Positions 1 to 6,223 of a stretch of 11,722 nucleotides of DNA are shown piece by piece. The notes under the pieces were generated by a model. That model worked only from the letters and a program-made list of their open reading frames with translations, searched no databases and had not been told where the DNA came from. Both the position numbers and the translations under genes were made by a program. Position 1 is the first letter of the stretch, and each line of letters opens with the position of its first letter. Source of the DNA: an uncultured Verrucomicrobiota bacterium (GTDB lineage Bacteria; Verrucomicrobiota; Kiritimatiellia; RFP12; UBA3636); contig CAMOEO010000059.1 of assembly GCA_946612175.1 (NCBI GenBank), positions 1-11,722 of the forward strand. Direction: 5' to 3'.

Positions 1-745
1 CCGGCACGACCCGCACCCGCGCGAACGACGCGAGCGACCGCAGGATGTTGCGCTTTACGCCGAAGTCGTAGACCGCTACCAGCGGCCGCTGGCCGCTGGT
101 GGCGGGGTTGAAAGGTTGAAGGGTTGAAGGGTTGAACCCACCGTCGGAATCCAACTTTTGAACTTTTGAACCTTTCAACTTTTCAACCCCGCTCGCGTCT
201 CCTGCAAAGTCGTAGGCGACTTTGCAGGAGACGCGAGCGGCGTAGTCCTGTCCGTCGAGGCCCTCCCATTCGCGGGCGCGCCGGACGGCCTCGGCCGGAT
301 CCATCGGCTCGGGCTCCGCGTGCAGATAGGCCTTCTGCGAGCCGTGGTCGCGGAGGTGGAGCGTGAGACTCCGCGTGTCGAGGGCGCGCAGCCCCGGCAC
401 GCCCGCGTCGGCGAGGAGCCGGTCGAGCGGCAGGGTCGAGCGGAAGTTGGACGGCTCCGCGAGCTCGTTCACAACGAGCCCGGAGAGGAAGAGCCCGCGC
501 GACTCGGCGTCGTCGAGGTTCGTCCCGTAGTTGCCGACCTCGGCGGTCGTGAGCGCGACGATCTGCCCGGCGTAGGAGGGGTCCGTGGCGATCTCCTGGT
601 AGCCGGACATCCCGGTGTTGAAGACCGCCTCGCCGAGCCGGTCCTCCCGCGCGCCGAACGCGACGCCGCGGAACACCGCGCCGTCCGCCAGCGCGAGGAA
701 TCCCGCGCGCTCGCGCTCCGCCCGCCATTTTTCCTCGTAGTTCAT
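1..745 (-). CDS. carA: Carbamoyl-phosphate synthase small subunit (partial, C-terminus missing)
   Basis: This is the glutaminase subunit that releases ammonia from glutamine for carbamoyl phosphate, feeding pyrimidine and arginine synthesis in the cytoplasm. The ATG is at 745-743 and 248 codons are visible before the left edge. Family blocks in order: LADGAVFRG near residue 20, VFNTGMSGYQEIATDPSYAG near 43-62, GNYGTN near 73, VVNELAEPSNFR, then LDTRSLT. The start of the amidotransferase domain, VAVYDFGVKRNIL, lies near the edge; its catalytic Cys and His are outside the window. The linker between the two domains (about residues 170-216) is encoded by inverted and TTGAA-type repeats with no stop, and reads as a Ser/Lys/Asn/Pro-rich stretch about ten residues longer than I recall for E. 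coli CarA. The identification is secure. No good Shine-Dalgarno is visible. The large subunit is not in the window. Confidence 0.95.
   Translation of the reverse strand, partial: MNYEEKWRAERERAGFLALADGAVFRGVAFGAREDRLGEAVFNTGMSGYQEIATDPSYAGQIVALTTAEVGNYGTNLDDAESRGLFLSGLVVNELAEPSNFRSTLPLDRLLADAGVPGLRALDTRSLTLHLRDHGSQKAYLHAEPEPMDPAEAVRRAREWEGLDGQDYAARVSCKVAYDFAGDASGVEKLKGSKVQKLDSDGGFNPSTLQPFNPATSGQRPLVAVYDFGVKRNILRSLASFARVRVVP
73..105. repeat. Strong hairpin inside carA
   Basis: Arms 73-87 and 91-105 pair over 15 bp with one G-T wobble, leaving loop GCT. The inner nine pairs (CCAGCGGCC against GGCCGCTGG) are perfect. It encodes the junction between the carA linker and the start of the amidotransferase domain, and it borders the TTGAA repeat block on one side. 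This was read directly from the sequence; its function is unknown. Confidence 0.8.
104..190. repeat. Palindromic TTGAA-type repeat block forming the carA linker
   Basis: On the plus strand GGTTGAA-like units of about 7-8 bp recur from 104 to 137. Their complements (TTCAA type) fill 157-190. The outer 20 bases, 104-123, match the reverse complement of 171-190 at 18 of 20 positions, so the whole block is a large imperfect palindrome around 141-156. It is read through by carA on the minus strand and gives a low-complexity linker with the motifs NPSTLQPFNP and KLKSSKVQKL. The base composition is clearly more AT-rich than the flanking gene. A related patch lies at 1032-1056. Confidence 0.8.
191..238. 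repeat. Perfect 22-bp inverted repeat inside carA
   Basis: Arms 191-212 and 217-238 are perfectly complementary over 22 bp around loop TAGG. It abuts the TTGAA palindrome. On the minus strand it encodes carA residues 170-185 in frame, including VSCKVAYDF. Because VSCK fits the native family sequence, one arm may be original coding DNA and the other an inverted copy of it. It would form a very stable hairpin in the carA message. Confidence 0.85.
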
Positions 746-1000
746 GCGCGATACGGAAGCATTCCCCGTGCCACGCGCGGAACCTCGCGATTCCGAACGC
801 AACGGCCGCAGTCGCGCGAGCCGCTGTGTCCTCGCACGCCGCTTTTCCGTTTCAAAAACCGCCCGCCGCTCGCCCGGTTGTTTTACATTTTTTGTACGGG
901 CGGAAACGAAGCGGATGAAAAGCGATTCAGGAGGCGCGGCCCGCGCGGGTCGGATGCGGTAGCCGCCCGGCGTCGGATCGTCGCCGGTAAAGTACCAACC

Positions 1001-1027
1001 CCCGGTGGCGGCGGTGCCGTCACCGGG
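1001..1027. repeat. 12-bp hairpin upstream of the symporter promoter
   Basis: Bases 1001-1012 pair with 1016-1027 (CCCGGTG outer arm against CACCGGG, CGGC inner arm against GCCG, one G-T wobble), with loop GGT. There is no T-run on either strand, so it is not a classical intrinsic terminator. It lies directly before the TTGAA-like repeats, the same pairing of hairpin and TTGAA repeat that is seen inside carA. Confidence 0.65.
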
Positions 1028-1031
1028 AGAA

Positions 1032-1056
1032 GTTGAAAGGGTGAAGGGGTGAACGG
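1032..1056 (+). repeat. TTGAA-like direct repeats, second location
   Basis: Three imperfect units, GTTGAAAGG, GTGAAGGG and GTGAACGGG, follow each other just upstream of the symporter promoter. They resemble the units inside carA at 104-137, with G replacing T in the later copies. They suggest a dispersed repeat family rather than a carA-specific sequence. Confidence 0.5.
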
Positions 1057-1058
1057 GC

Positions 1059-1087
1059 TTGCAGTCGTCGGGCGATTGTAATATGCT
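1059..1087 (+). promoter_or_regulatory. Sigma70-like promoter of the symporter gene
   Basis: A -35 TTGCAG (1059-1064) and a -10 TATGCT (1082-1087) are separated by exactly 17 bp. Transcription would start near 1094, giving a leader of about 56 nt before the ATG at 1150. The AT-rich -10 stands out in the GC-rich background. Confidence 0.6.
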
Positions 1088-1149
1088 GTCTTGCGTCGCA
1101 AATCAAAACCTTGCGAAGAGACTTTCTTCCCCCATCGGGACATTTCACC

Positions 1150-3594
1150 ATGACCTGGTACGACTGGCTCATTCTCATCCTCCCCGTGTGCTTCGTGATG
1201 TACATGGGGTTCCGCACCCGCCGCTACGTGCGCGGCGTTTCCGACTTCCTCTCGGCCGGGCGGCTCTGCGGTCGTTACGTGATCTCCGTGGGCGACGTGG
1301 CGAACTCCATCTCGATCATCACGCTGGTCTCCTACATCGAGATGCACTACAAGACGGGGTTCTCGGTGGGGTTCTGGAGCAGCGTCCTCACGCCGCTTTC
1401 GATCCTCCTCGGTCTTCTCGGCTTCGCGACCTACCGCTTCCGAGAGACGCGCGCCATGAGCCTCGGGCAGTTCCTGGAGATGCGCTACAGCCGCCGCTTC
1501 CGGATCGCCGCGGCGGCGCTGCGGTCGATCGCCGAGATGCTCGCGAACATGATCATGCCGGCCATCGCGGCGCGCTTCTTCATCCAGCTTCTCGACCTGC
1601 CGCCCGAATTCCACGTCCTGGGGTTCCCCTTCTCGACCTTCGTGTCGCTGATGGTCCTCTTCCTGGCCCTGGCTATCTCCCTCATCTGCTTCGGCGGTGC
1701 GCTCTCGATCATCATCACCGACACCATCCAGGGCATGATCCTCTACCCCGTGGTGGCGATTTTCATCATCTTCCTCTTCTCCAAGTTCTCGGTCTTCGGC
1801 CAAATCATGCCGACCATGGCCGACCGCGTCCCGGGCGAGAGCTTCATCAACCCCTACGACATCTCGAAGTTCCGCGACTTCAACCTCTTCACGATGGTCG
1901 TCGTGGCGGCCTACGGCACGGTGATGAACCGCGCCAGCTGGATCGGGACCGCCTCCTCCAACTCCGCGAAATCGCCCCACGAGCAGAAGATGGCCGGCCT
2001 TCTCGGCAACTGGCGCTCCGCCATCATCACCGTCTTCTACCTGCTCATCGCGGCCTCGCTCGTCACGTTCCTCAACCACAGGGACTTCGCGACCGAGGCG
2101 AACGCCGTCCGCAGGAATCTCGCGACGCGCGTCGCCGAAGACGTCTTCAAGGGCGACCCGCGCGCCGACGACGCCGCGGAAGGCGCTTCGCAGGGCCGGG
2201 CGCATCTCCGCGAGGTCGTCAAGGCCGCCGTCAAGACCGTCCCGCCGCAACGGCACGAGATCGGCGTCGACCCGCCGCTCTCGCAGGAGGAGAACCTCGA
2301 CACCGCGTTCCTCGACGTCATCCACAAGGCGCTGAAGGACGACGCCCGCTCCCGCAAGACCGCCGAGCTGGAGGCGGCCGGCATCTCGGGCCGGGCCGCC
2401 GAGAAGGCGCTCATCGACGCCGAGGGCAGGGCGAACGACGACTTCCAGCAGTGCCGGACGCTCTACAACCAGCTCAACCTCTCCGCCACGATGCGGGCGC
2501 TGCTGCCGCACGGGCTCTTCGGGCTCTTCGCGCTGCTTCTCTTCCTGGCGATGCTCTCGACCGACGACTCGCGCATCTACTCCGCCACGCTCACGATCGC
2601 GCAGGACGTGATCCTGCCCTTCCGCAAGAAGCCCTTCACCCCGCGCCAGCACATCTGGATGGTGCGTTGCGTCGCCATCGCCATCGGCGTCTTCTTCCTG
2701 GCCGGCTCCTACTACATGAAGCAGCTGGACTACTACCAGATGTTCAACACGCTGGCCTGCGCGATGTGGATCGGCGCCTCCGGCTCGATCATGATCTTCG
2801 GCCTCTACAGCCGCTTCGGCACCGTGTACGGCGCCTGGGCGGCGCTCCTCACCAGCGTCAGCATGAGCGGCCTCTACATCTTCACCACCCGCAACTGGGC
2901 CGACATCGTCTATCCGGCCATCGCCAAGAGGGGCTGGGTGGAGTCCTTCGACCGCGCCCTTACCCTCCTTTCCTCCCCCTTCGCCCCCTACATCCAGTGG
3001 ACGATGGATCCGGTCCGGTGCCCGGTGAACGCCATCGAGTTCAACTTCTTCCTCTCGGTCCTGTGCGTCTGCTGCTACGTCGTTGTGTCGCTCGCGACCT
3101 GCCGCAGGCCGTTCAACCTCGAACGGATGCTGCACCGCGGCAAGTATTCGCTGGGCGAACGGCGCGACATCCGCCCCAAATGGACGCCCCGCACCGTCCT
3201 GCGCAACATCATCGGCATCACGCCCGAATACTCCCGCGGCGACCGCATCATCGCCTGGGGCGTCTTCTTCTACAGCTTCGGCTACGGCTTCTGCCTCTGC
3301 TTCCTCGGCACCGTGATCTGCAACTCCATCCATCCGTGGCCGATCCGGTGGTGGAGCCCCTACTTCGTCGTCCGGTATTTCGTCGTCCCGTGCATCGTTT
3401 CGTTCATCACGATCTTCTGGTTCGGAATCGGCGGCATCATCGGCCTGAGGCAGCTCTTCCGCGACCTCAGGGGGCGGCGGACGATCAACGACCTGGACGA
3501 CGGCCGCGTGGAGGGCTCCCTGTCGCTGGCCGACAAGGAGGCCATGGAAGCCGTGGACCGGGAGTCGCCATCCGGTCCACGGGATGCGACATGA
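1150..3594 (+). CDS. Sodium:solute symporter family protein (SSS)
   Basis: An 814-residue inner-membrane transporter of the SSS family, which couples sodium entry to uptake of sugars, carboxylates or similar solutes. It starts with a hydrophobic helix at residues 5-20, then many membrane segments. The family motif GGALSIIITDTIQ is at 182-194 (T190, D191, Q194). A second conserved block with DDSRIYSATLTIAQDVILPF lies near 472-491. A hydrophilic, charged segment of about 140 residues (309-450) interrupts the helices, and a further long loop occurs near residues 650-695, making it much longer than typical members of 450-600 residues. ATG 1150 was chosen because the first helix follows directly; a TTG at 1111 in the same frame would add a polar leader. 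A weak GGGA lies nine bases upstream. The substrate cannot be read from the sequence. Confidence 0.9.
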   Translation: MTWYDWLILILPVCFVMYMGFRTRRYVRGVSDFLSAGRLCGRYVISVGDVANSISIITLVSYIEMHYKTGFSVGFWSSVLTPLSILLGLLGFATYRFRETRAMSLGQFLEMRYSRRFRIAAAALRSIAEMLANMIMPAIAARFFIQLLDLPPEFHVLGFPFSTFVSLMVLFLALAISLICFGGALSIIITDTIQGMILYPVVAIFIIFLFSKFSVFGQIMPTMADRVPGESFINPYDISKFRDFNLFTMVVVAAYGTVMNRASWIGTASSNSAKSPHEQKMAGLLGNWRSAIITVFYLLIAASLVTFLNHRDFATEANAVRRNLATRVAEDVFKGDPRADDAAEGASQGRAHLREVVKAAVKTVPPQRHEIGVDPPLSQEENLDTAFLDVIHKALKDDARSRKTAELEAAGISGRAAEKALIDAEGRANDDFQQCRTLYNQLNLSATMRALLPHGLFGLFALLLFLAMLSTDDSRIYSATLTIAQDVILPFRKKPFTPRQHIWMVRCVAIAIGVFFLAGSYYMKQLDYYQMFNTLACAMWIGASGSIMIFGLYSRFGTVYGAWAALLTSVSMSGLYIFTTRNWADIVYPAIAKRGWVESFDRALTLLSSPFAPYIQWTMDPVRCPVNAIEFNFFLSVLCVCCYVVVSLATCRRPFNLERMLHRGKYSLGERRDIRPKWTPRTVLRNIIGITPEYSRGDRIIAWGVFFYSFGYGFCLCFLGTVICNSIHPWPIRWWSPYFVVRYFVVPCIVSFITIFWFGIGGIIGLRQLFRDLRGRRTINDLDDGRVEGSLSLADKEAMEAVDRESPSGPRDAT

Positions 3595-3610
3595 GGAAAG
3601 CGGGAACCGG

Positions 3611-3637
3611 GATGACGGCGGCGCAGCCGAATTGTCG
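3611..3637. repeat. Solitary degenerate AATGACG-type hairpin unit
   Basis: GATGACG (3611-3617) is followed by a 4-bp stem CGGC/GCCG with loop GCA (3619-3629) and then AATTGTCG. Tag plus small GC hairpin resembles single units of the arrays at 9549-9709. It lies 16 bp after the symporter stop and directly before the next promoter. It could equally be a weak transcript end; there is no T-run. Confidence 0.4.
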
Positions 3638-3666
3638 TTGATTGGGAAGCGACTGTAGGCTATAAT
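3638..3666 (+). promoter_or_regulatory. Near-consensus promoter of the metallophosphoesterase gene
   Basis: A -35 TTGATT (3638-3643) and a perfect -10 TATAAT (3661-3666) are spaced by 17 bp. The expected start of transcription, about 3672-3674, lies only two to four bases before the ATG at 3676, so the transcript should be leaderless or nearly so, and no Shine-Dalgarno fits between them. It shows that this gene can be expressed independently of the symporter. Confidence 0.75.
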
Positions 3667-3675
3667 TGGCCGCGC

Positions 3676-4605
3676 ATGAGCGATTCCGTCACGTTTTCCG
3701 TTTTTGCCGATCTGCACTGGCGCGAGGGCGACTGGTCCTCGTGCGAGGCGCGTCTTGACGCCATCGTCGCGCGCGCCGTGCGCGCGAAGGCCGAGTTCGT
3801 CATCCATTGCGGCGATTTCTGCCACGACGTCGCGGCCGCGCGCGGGATGATCGCCCGGTACGCCGCCGCCCCGCTGCCCGCCTACCACGTGATGGGCAAC
3901 CATGAGTTCGAGTGCTCGGATTCGCTGGAGGAGGTGCTTGCGGCCTTCTCCATGCCGCGCAACTTCTACGCCTTCGACGTGCGCGGCTTCCGCTTCGTCG
4001 CCCTCGACAACAACTACCACCACGGCGCGGACGGCGCGCTCAAGCACTACGCCGACGAGTCGGTCTGGGCCAAGTGCCACCAGGACGAGGTGGCGCTGCC
4101 CCCGGAGCAGGTGGCGTTCCTGCGCGAGGCCGTGGCCACCGCGCCCGGCCCGACGTGCGTGTTCTCCCACGCGAGCTTCCTCTTTCCGCCCGAGGGCGGC
4201 GGCGTCGCGAACGGCCGCGAGGTCGTGGACCTGGTCGAAAAGGCCCGCGCCGGGCGGCCGGTCCTCTTCTTCAACGGCCACTACCACCGCAACGAACTCG
4301 TCGTGCGCGGCGGCATGGCCTTCTTCGACGTGAACTCGGCCTCCTCCCTCGCGTGGGTGGACGGCGAACACCACGCCTACCCGCCGGACATCATGGCGAA
4401 GAGCCCCGTCTCGTGCCACACCTTCCTCAACGCGGAGCCCTTGAGCGCCCTCGTTCGCATGAGCATGGACGGCCACGTCGAAATCGAGGGCATGCGGGGC
4501 GCCTGCTTCTGCGGCGCCGATCCCGAGGCCCTGGGCTTCGACACCCGCGACCGGCGGGGCCGCCGGGTCGACCCGAACCTCCTCTCCGCTTCGTTTTCCC
4601 TCTGA
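3676..4605 (+). CDS. Calcineurin-like metallophosphoesterase
   Basis: A 309-residue cytoplasmic hydrolase of phosphate esters that uses two metal ions. All signature blocks of the calcineurin-like family are in order: D12-x-H14, G46-D47, G74-N75-H76-E77, H165 (in FSHASF) and G201-H202-x-H204. There is no signal peptide and no membrane segment. The C-terminal 75 residues carry no motif I know. The substrate is unknown; members act on nucleotides, cyclic nucleotides, phospholipid heads or proteins. It stands alone, downstream of the symporter but with its own strong promoter, and converges on the regulator gene. The ATG at 3676 is the natural start, since the beta strand leading to D12 begins a few residues later. 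The promoter geometry predicts leaderless translation. Confidence 0.9.
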   Translation: MSDSVTFSVFADLHWREGDWSSCEARLDAIVARAVRAKAEFVIHCGDFCHDVAAARGMIARYAAAPLPAYHVMGNHEFECSDSLEEVLAAFSMPRNFYAFDVRGFRFVALDNNYHHGADGALKHYADESVWAKCHQDEVALPPEQVAFLREAVATAPGPTCVFSHASFLFPPEGGGVANGREVVDLVEKARAGRPVLFFNGHYHRNELVVRGGMAFFDVNSASSLAWVDGEHHAYPPDIMAKSPVSCHTFLNAEPLSALVRMSMDGHVEIEGMRGACFCGADPEALGFDTRDRRGRRVDPNLLSASFSL

Positions 4606-4640
4606 CCTCCCCGCGTTTCGGCGGACCTTCCTGCGCCCAT

Positions 4641-4734
4641 TGCGCGGCCCGCCGCGCACGACGCCGGCAAAGGCCGGCATCGCGCGCAAGCGATGAAACA
4701 TGACCGTCGGCCGCGGACGCCTACCCGCCGACGG
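4641..4734. repeat. Cluster of four hairpins between convergent genes
   Basis: Between the phosphoesterase stop (4605) and the regulator stop (4757) there are four inverted repeats: TGCGCGG/CCGCGCA at 4641-4658, GCCGGC/GCCGGC at 4663-4678, CATCGC/GCGATG at 4678-4695, and CCGTCGGC/GCCGACGG at 4704-4734 with a 15-base loop. None has a T-run. The first is preceded by CATT and the third is followed by ATGA, recalling the tags of the array at 9549-9709. They probably act as a two-way transcript end or 3' stabiliser, or are remnants of the repeat family. Confidence 0.5.
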
Positions 4735-4756
4735 AAAGCGGAGCGGAGCGCCGCCC

Positions 4757-6016
4757 TTAGCCCTTCGCCCGCTTGCGCCATTCGCGCATGGAGCATCCGA
4801 AGCGCCGGCGGAAGAGGCGGCGGAGGCCGCTGGCGTCGCGGAAGCCGGCCTCGCCGCAGATGGACTCGATGCGGTCGTCGGTCTCCCGGAGCAGCCGCTT
4901 GACCTCCCGGAGCCGCCGGTCCGTCAGGGCGTCCAGGACCGTTCCCCCGCCCAGTTCGCGGAAGCGGAGGTCGAGCAGCGAGCGGCTCGCCCGGAGGGCC
5001 CGCGCCACGTCGGCGGCGCCTGCGCCCTCGCAGGCGTGGCGCTCGATCCACTCCCACGCGGCGCCGACGAGCCGCCCGCCGGGGGACGGCGGCGCCGTCG
5101 AGGCGCGCGCCGCGACGCCCGCGACGGGAACGGGGCGGCCGCGGCGGACGGGGCGGCCCCCCCGCAGGAGCCGGTGCAGCTCTGCGGCCGCCGCGCGGCC
5201 GAGCGACATCTGGTCGAGCGCCACGCTCGAAAGGTTGGGGAACACGTGGCGGCAGGTGAACTCGTCGTTGTTCACGCCCAGGATCGCCACGGAGCGGGGC
5301 ACCTCGAGGCCCGCCTCGCGGCACGAAAGGAGCGTGTCGCGCGCGCGTTCGTCGCTCGCGGCGAAGACGGCCGCCGGCTTCGGCAGCGCGCGGAGCCATT
5401 CGGCGAGCGCCCCGAACTCCTCGCGGCTCGCGACGGAGGCCTGGTAGGTGCCCTCCTTGGCGGAGAAGCGGAAGAACGGGAGCCCCGTCCCCGCAACGGC
5501 GTCGCGGAAGGCGTCGCCGCGCGAACGCGACCACTCCGGGTCGCGGGTCGCCTCCACGAAGGCGAACGACCGGACGCCGCCGCGTTCCAGGAAGTGCCGC
5601 GCGGCCGCCCGGCCGACCTCCCCGAAGTCGAGCCGCAGCACCGAAAGCCGCCTTCGGCGCGCCGCCGGCTCGGTCTCCTCGTGCCGCAGGAACACGACCG
5701 GCATCGAGGTCTTCGCGAGGGAGGCGAACAATTCGGGGGCGTGGAAGCCGGTGATCACGCCGTCCGGGTGCTGCGTCTCGAGCGCCAGCCGCATCGTGTC
5801 CGCCTGATACAGCGGAAGGACCTCCAGATCCCAGTCGAGGCCGGCGTCGCGCGCATAGGATTCGACGCCGTCGAGGAACCGCTTCGAGTCCGCCGCGATC
5901 ATCCAGTGGGCCACGAGGATGCGGCAGGGACGAAGCGGCGGACCGGACGGCGCGCCCGGCGCCCCCCGGCGTTTTGGCTCGGGCGCACGGGACGGTCTGG
6001 TGCGGGGTTCGGGCAT
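4757..6016 (-). CDS. XylR-like transcriptional regulator (LacI-type sensor domain plus AraC-type HTH)
   Basis: A 419-residue DNA-binding regulator. A proline- and arginine-rich N-terminal tail of about 30 residues precedes a periplasmic-binding-protein-like sensor domain (about 33-290), recognised by the core strand RILVAHW, the HPDGVITG segment and GVNNDEFTCRHVFPNLSSVA. An AraC-type double helix-turn-helix fills 314-419, ending with ICGEAGFRDASGLRRLFRRR and GCSMREWR. This order matches the XylR family, which binds a sugar and activates catabolic genes; the ligand here is unknown. ATG 6016 was chosen because the frame upstream is not protein-like; no Shine-Dalgarno is visible. The gene is divergent from the LamG gene, and the shared region has palindromes overlapping its own promoter, so control of both genes is likely. 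The very Arg/Ala-rich composition reflects the high GC of the region. Confidence 0.88.
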   Translation of the reverse strand: MPEPRTRPSRAPEPKRRGAPGAPSGPPLRPCRILVAHWMIAADSKRFLDGVESYARDAGLDWDLEVLPLYQADTMRLALETQHPDGVITGFHAPELFASLAKTSMPVVFLRHEETEPAARRRRLSVLRLDFGEVGRAAARHFLERGGVRSFAFVEATRDPEWSRSRGDAFRDAVAGTGLPFFRFSAKEGTYQASVASREEFGALAEWLRALPKPAAVFAASDERARDTLLSCREAGLEVPRSVAILGVNNDEFTCRHVFPNLSSVALDQMSLGRAAAAELHRLLRGGRPVRRGRPVPVAGVAARASTAPPSPGGRLVGAAWEWIERHACEGAGAADVARALRASRSLLDLRFRELGGGTVLDALTDRRLREVKRLLRETDDRIESICGEAGFRDASGLRRLFRRRFGCSMREWRKRAKG

Positions 6017-6074
6017 GGCGGTGTCGCGGAGGCTGCGGCGGAAGGCGGGACGCCCGCGGGGGCAAGTCCTTCGA

Positions 6075-6103
6075 AGTCTATTGGAAACGGCATCCGTTTG
6101 CAA
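6075..6103 (-). promoter_or_regulatory. Probable promoter of the regulator gene
   Basis: On the minus strand TTGCAA (6103-6098) and TAGACT (6080-6075) are spaced by 17 bp, each matching four of six consensus positions. Transcription would start near 6068, about 52 nt before the ATG. Palindromes at 6085-6099 and 6099-6112 fall in the spacer and over the -35, which fits self-control. Confidence 0.45.
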
Positions 6104-6112
6104 GCGCTTTTT
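6085..6112. promoter_or_regulatory. Tandem palindromic operator candidates in the divergent region
   Basis: First site: AAACGG (6085-6090), CAT, CCGTTT (6094-6099), a perfect 6-bp inverted repeat. Second site: TGCAAGCGCTTTTT (6099-6112), with core palindrome AAGCGCTT (6102-6109), close to the LacI/CcpA-type consensus TGNAANCGNTTNCA. They touch each other, overlap the regulator's promoter and lie 60-90 bp upstream of the LamG gene's -10, where an activator could sit. That the XylR-like protein binds here is inference. Confidence 0.5.
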
Positions 6113-6149
6113 GTTAGATTGTCCCGCTTTTTGTTGTTGGAATTGTTCT

Positions 6150-6177
6150 TTTATTCCCGTTTTTCCCTGCGTAGAAT
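6150..6177 (+). promoter_or_regulatory. Probable promoter of the LamG-like gene
   Basis: A good -10, TAGAAT (6172-6177), is preceded at 16 bp by a poor -35 (TTTATT, 6150-6155) in a T-rich stretch from about 6108 to 6165. A weak -35 with operator-like palindromes farther upstream is typical of an activator-dependent promoter. Transcription would start near 6184, giving a 40-nt leader. Confidence 0.5.
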
Positions 6178-6190
6178 AAACGGCGACCCT

Positions 6191-6216
6191 AAGGAGGCAA
6201 CTCGCAACCACCGAGG
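6191..6216 (+). promoter_or_regulatory. Two Shine-Dalgarno-like sites before the LamG-like gene
   Basis: GAGG at 6213-6216 lies seven bases before the ATG at 6224 and fixes this start. A full-consensus AAGGAGG lies farther up at 6191-6197, 26 bases from the ATG, with no start codon behind it at normal spacing. The distal one may be a ribosome standby site or chance. Confidence 0.55.
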
Positions 6217-6223
6217 AAAAACC

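Larger units (their letters stand above)
746..1149. other. Divergent intergenic region between carA and the symporter
   Basis: This 404-bp stretch has no gene I can support. It holds an AT-rich spot at 878-897 that could serve carA on the minus strand (weak -10 TACAAA at 896-891, weak -35 TTCATC at 919-914, spacer 17), a strong hairpin at 1001-1027, TTGAA-like repeats at 1032-1056, and the symporter promoter at 1059-1087. On the minus strand the frame of carA stays open upstream of its ATG through this region and has coding-like codons around 950-1028. No start codon or recognisable domain supports a gene there. Confidence 0.5.

Noticed and set aside
1111..1149. TTG start at 1111 for the symporter
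   Set aside because: It would add 13 polar residues before the first membrane helix and has no ribosome binding site; ATG 1150 fits better.
883..4701. A 1272-codon open frame on the minus strand across the symporter and phosphoesterase
   Set aside because: It is the antisense image of two clearly recognisable plus-strand proteins. Its translation is rich in Arg, Glu, Asp and His without domain motifs, as expected for the reverse strand of GC-rich genes.
4700..6223. Extension of the LamG-like frame 508 codons upstream
   Set aside because: It is antisense to the XylR-like regulator, whose conserved domains are plain. The signal peptide and GAGG place the true start at 6224.
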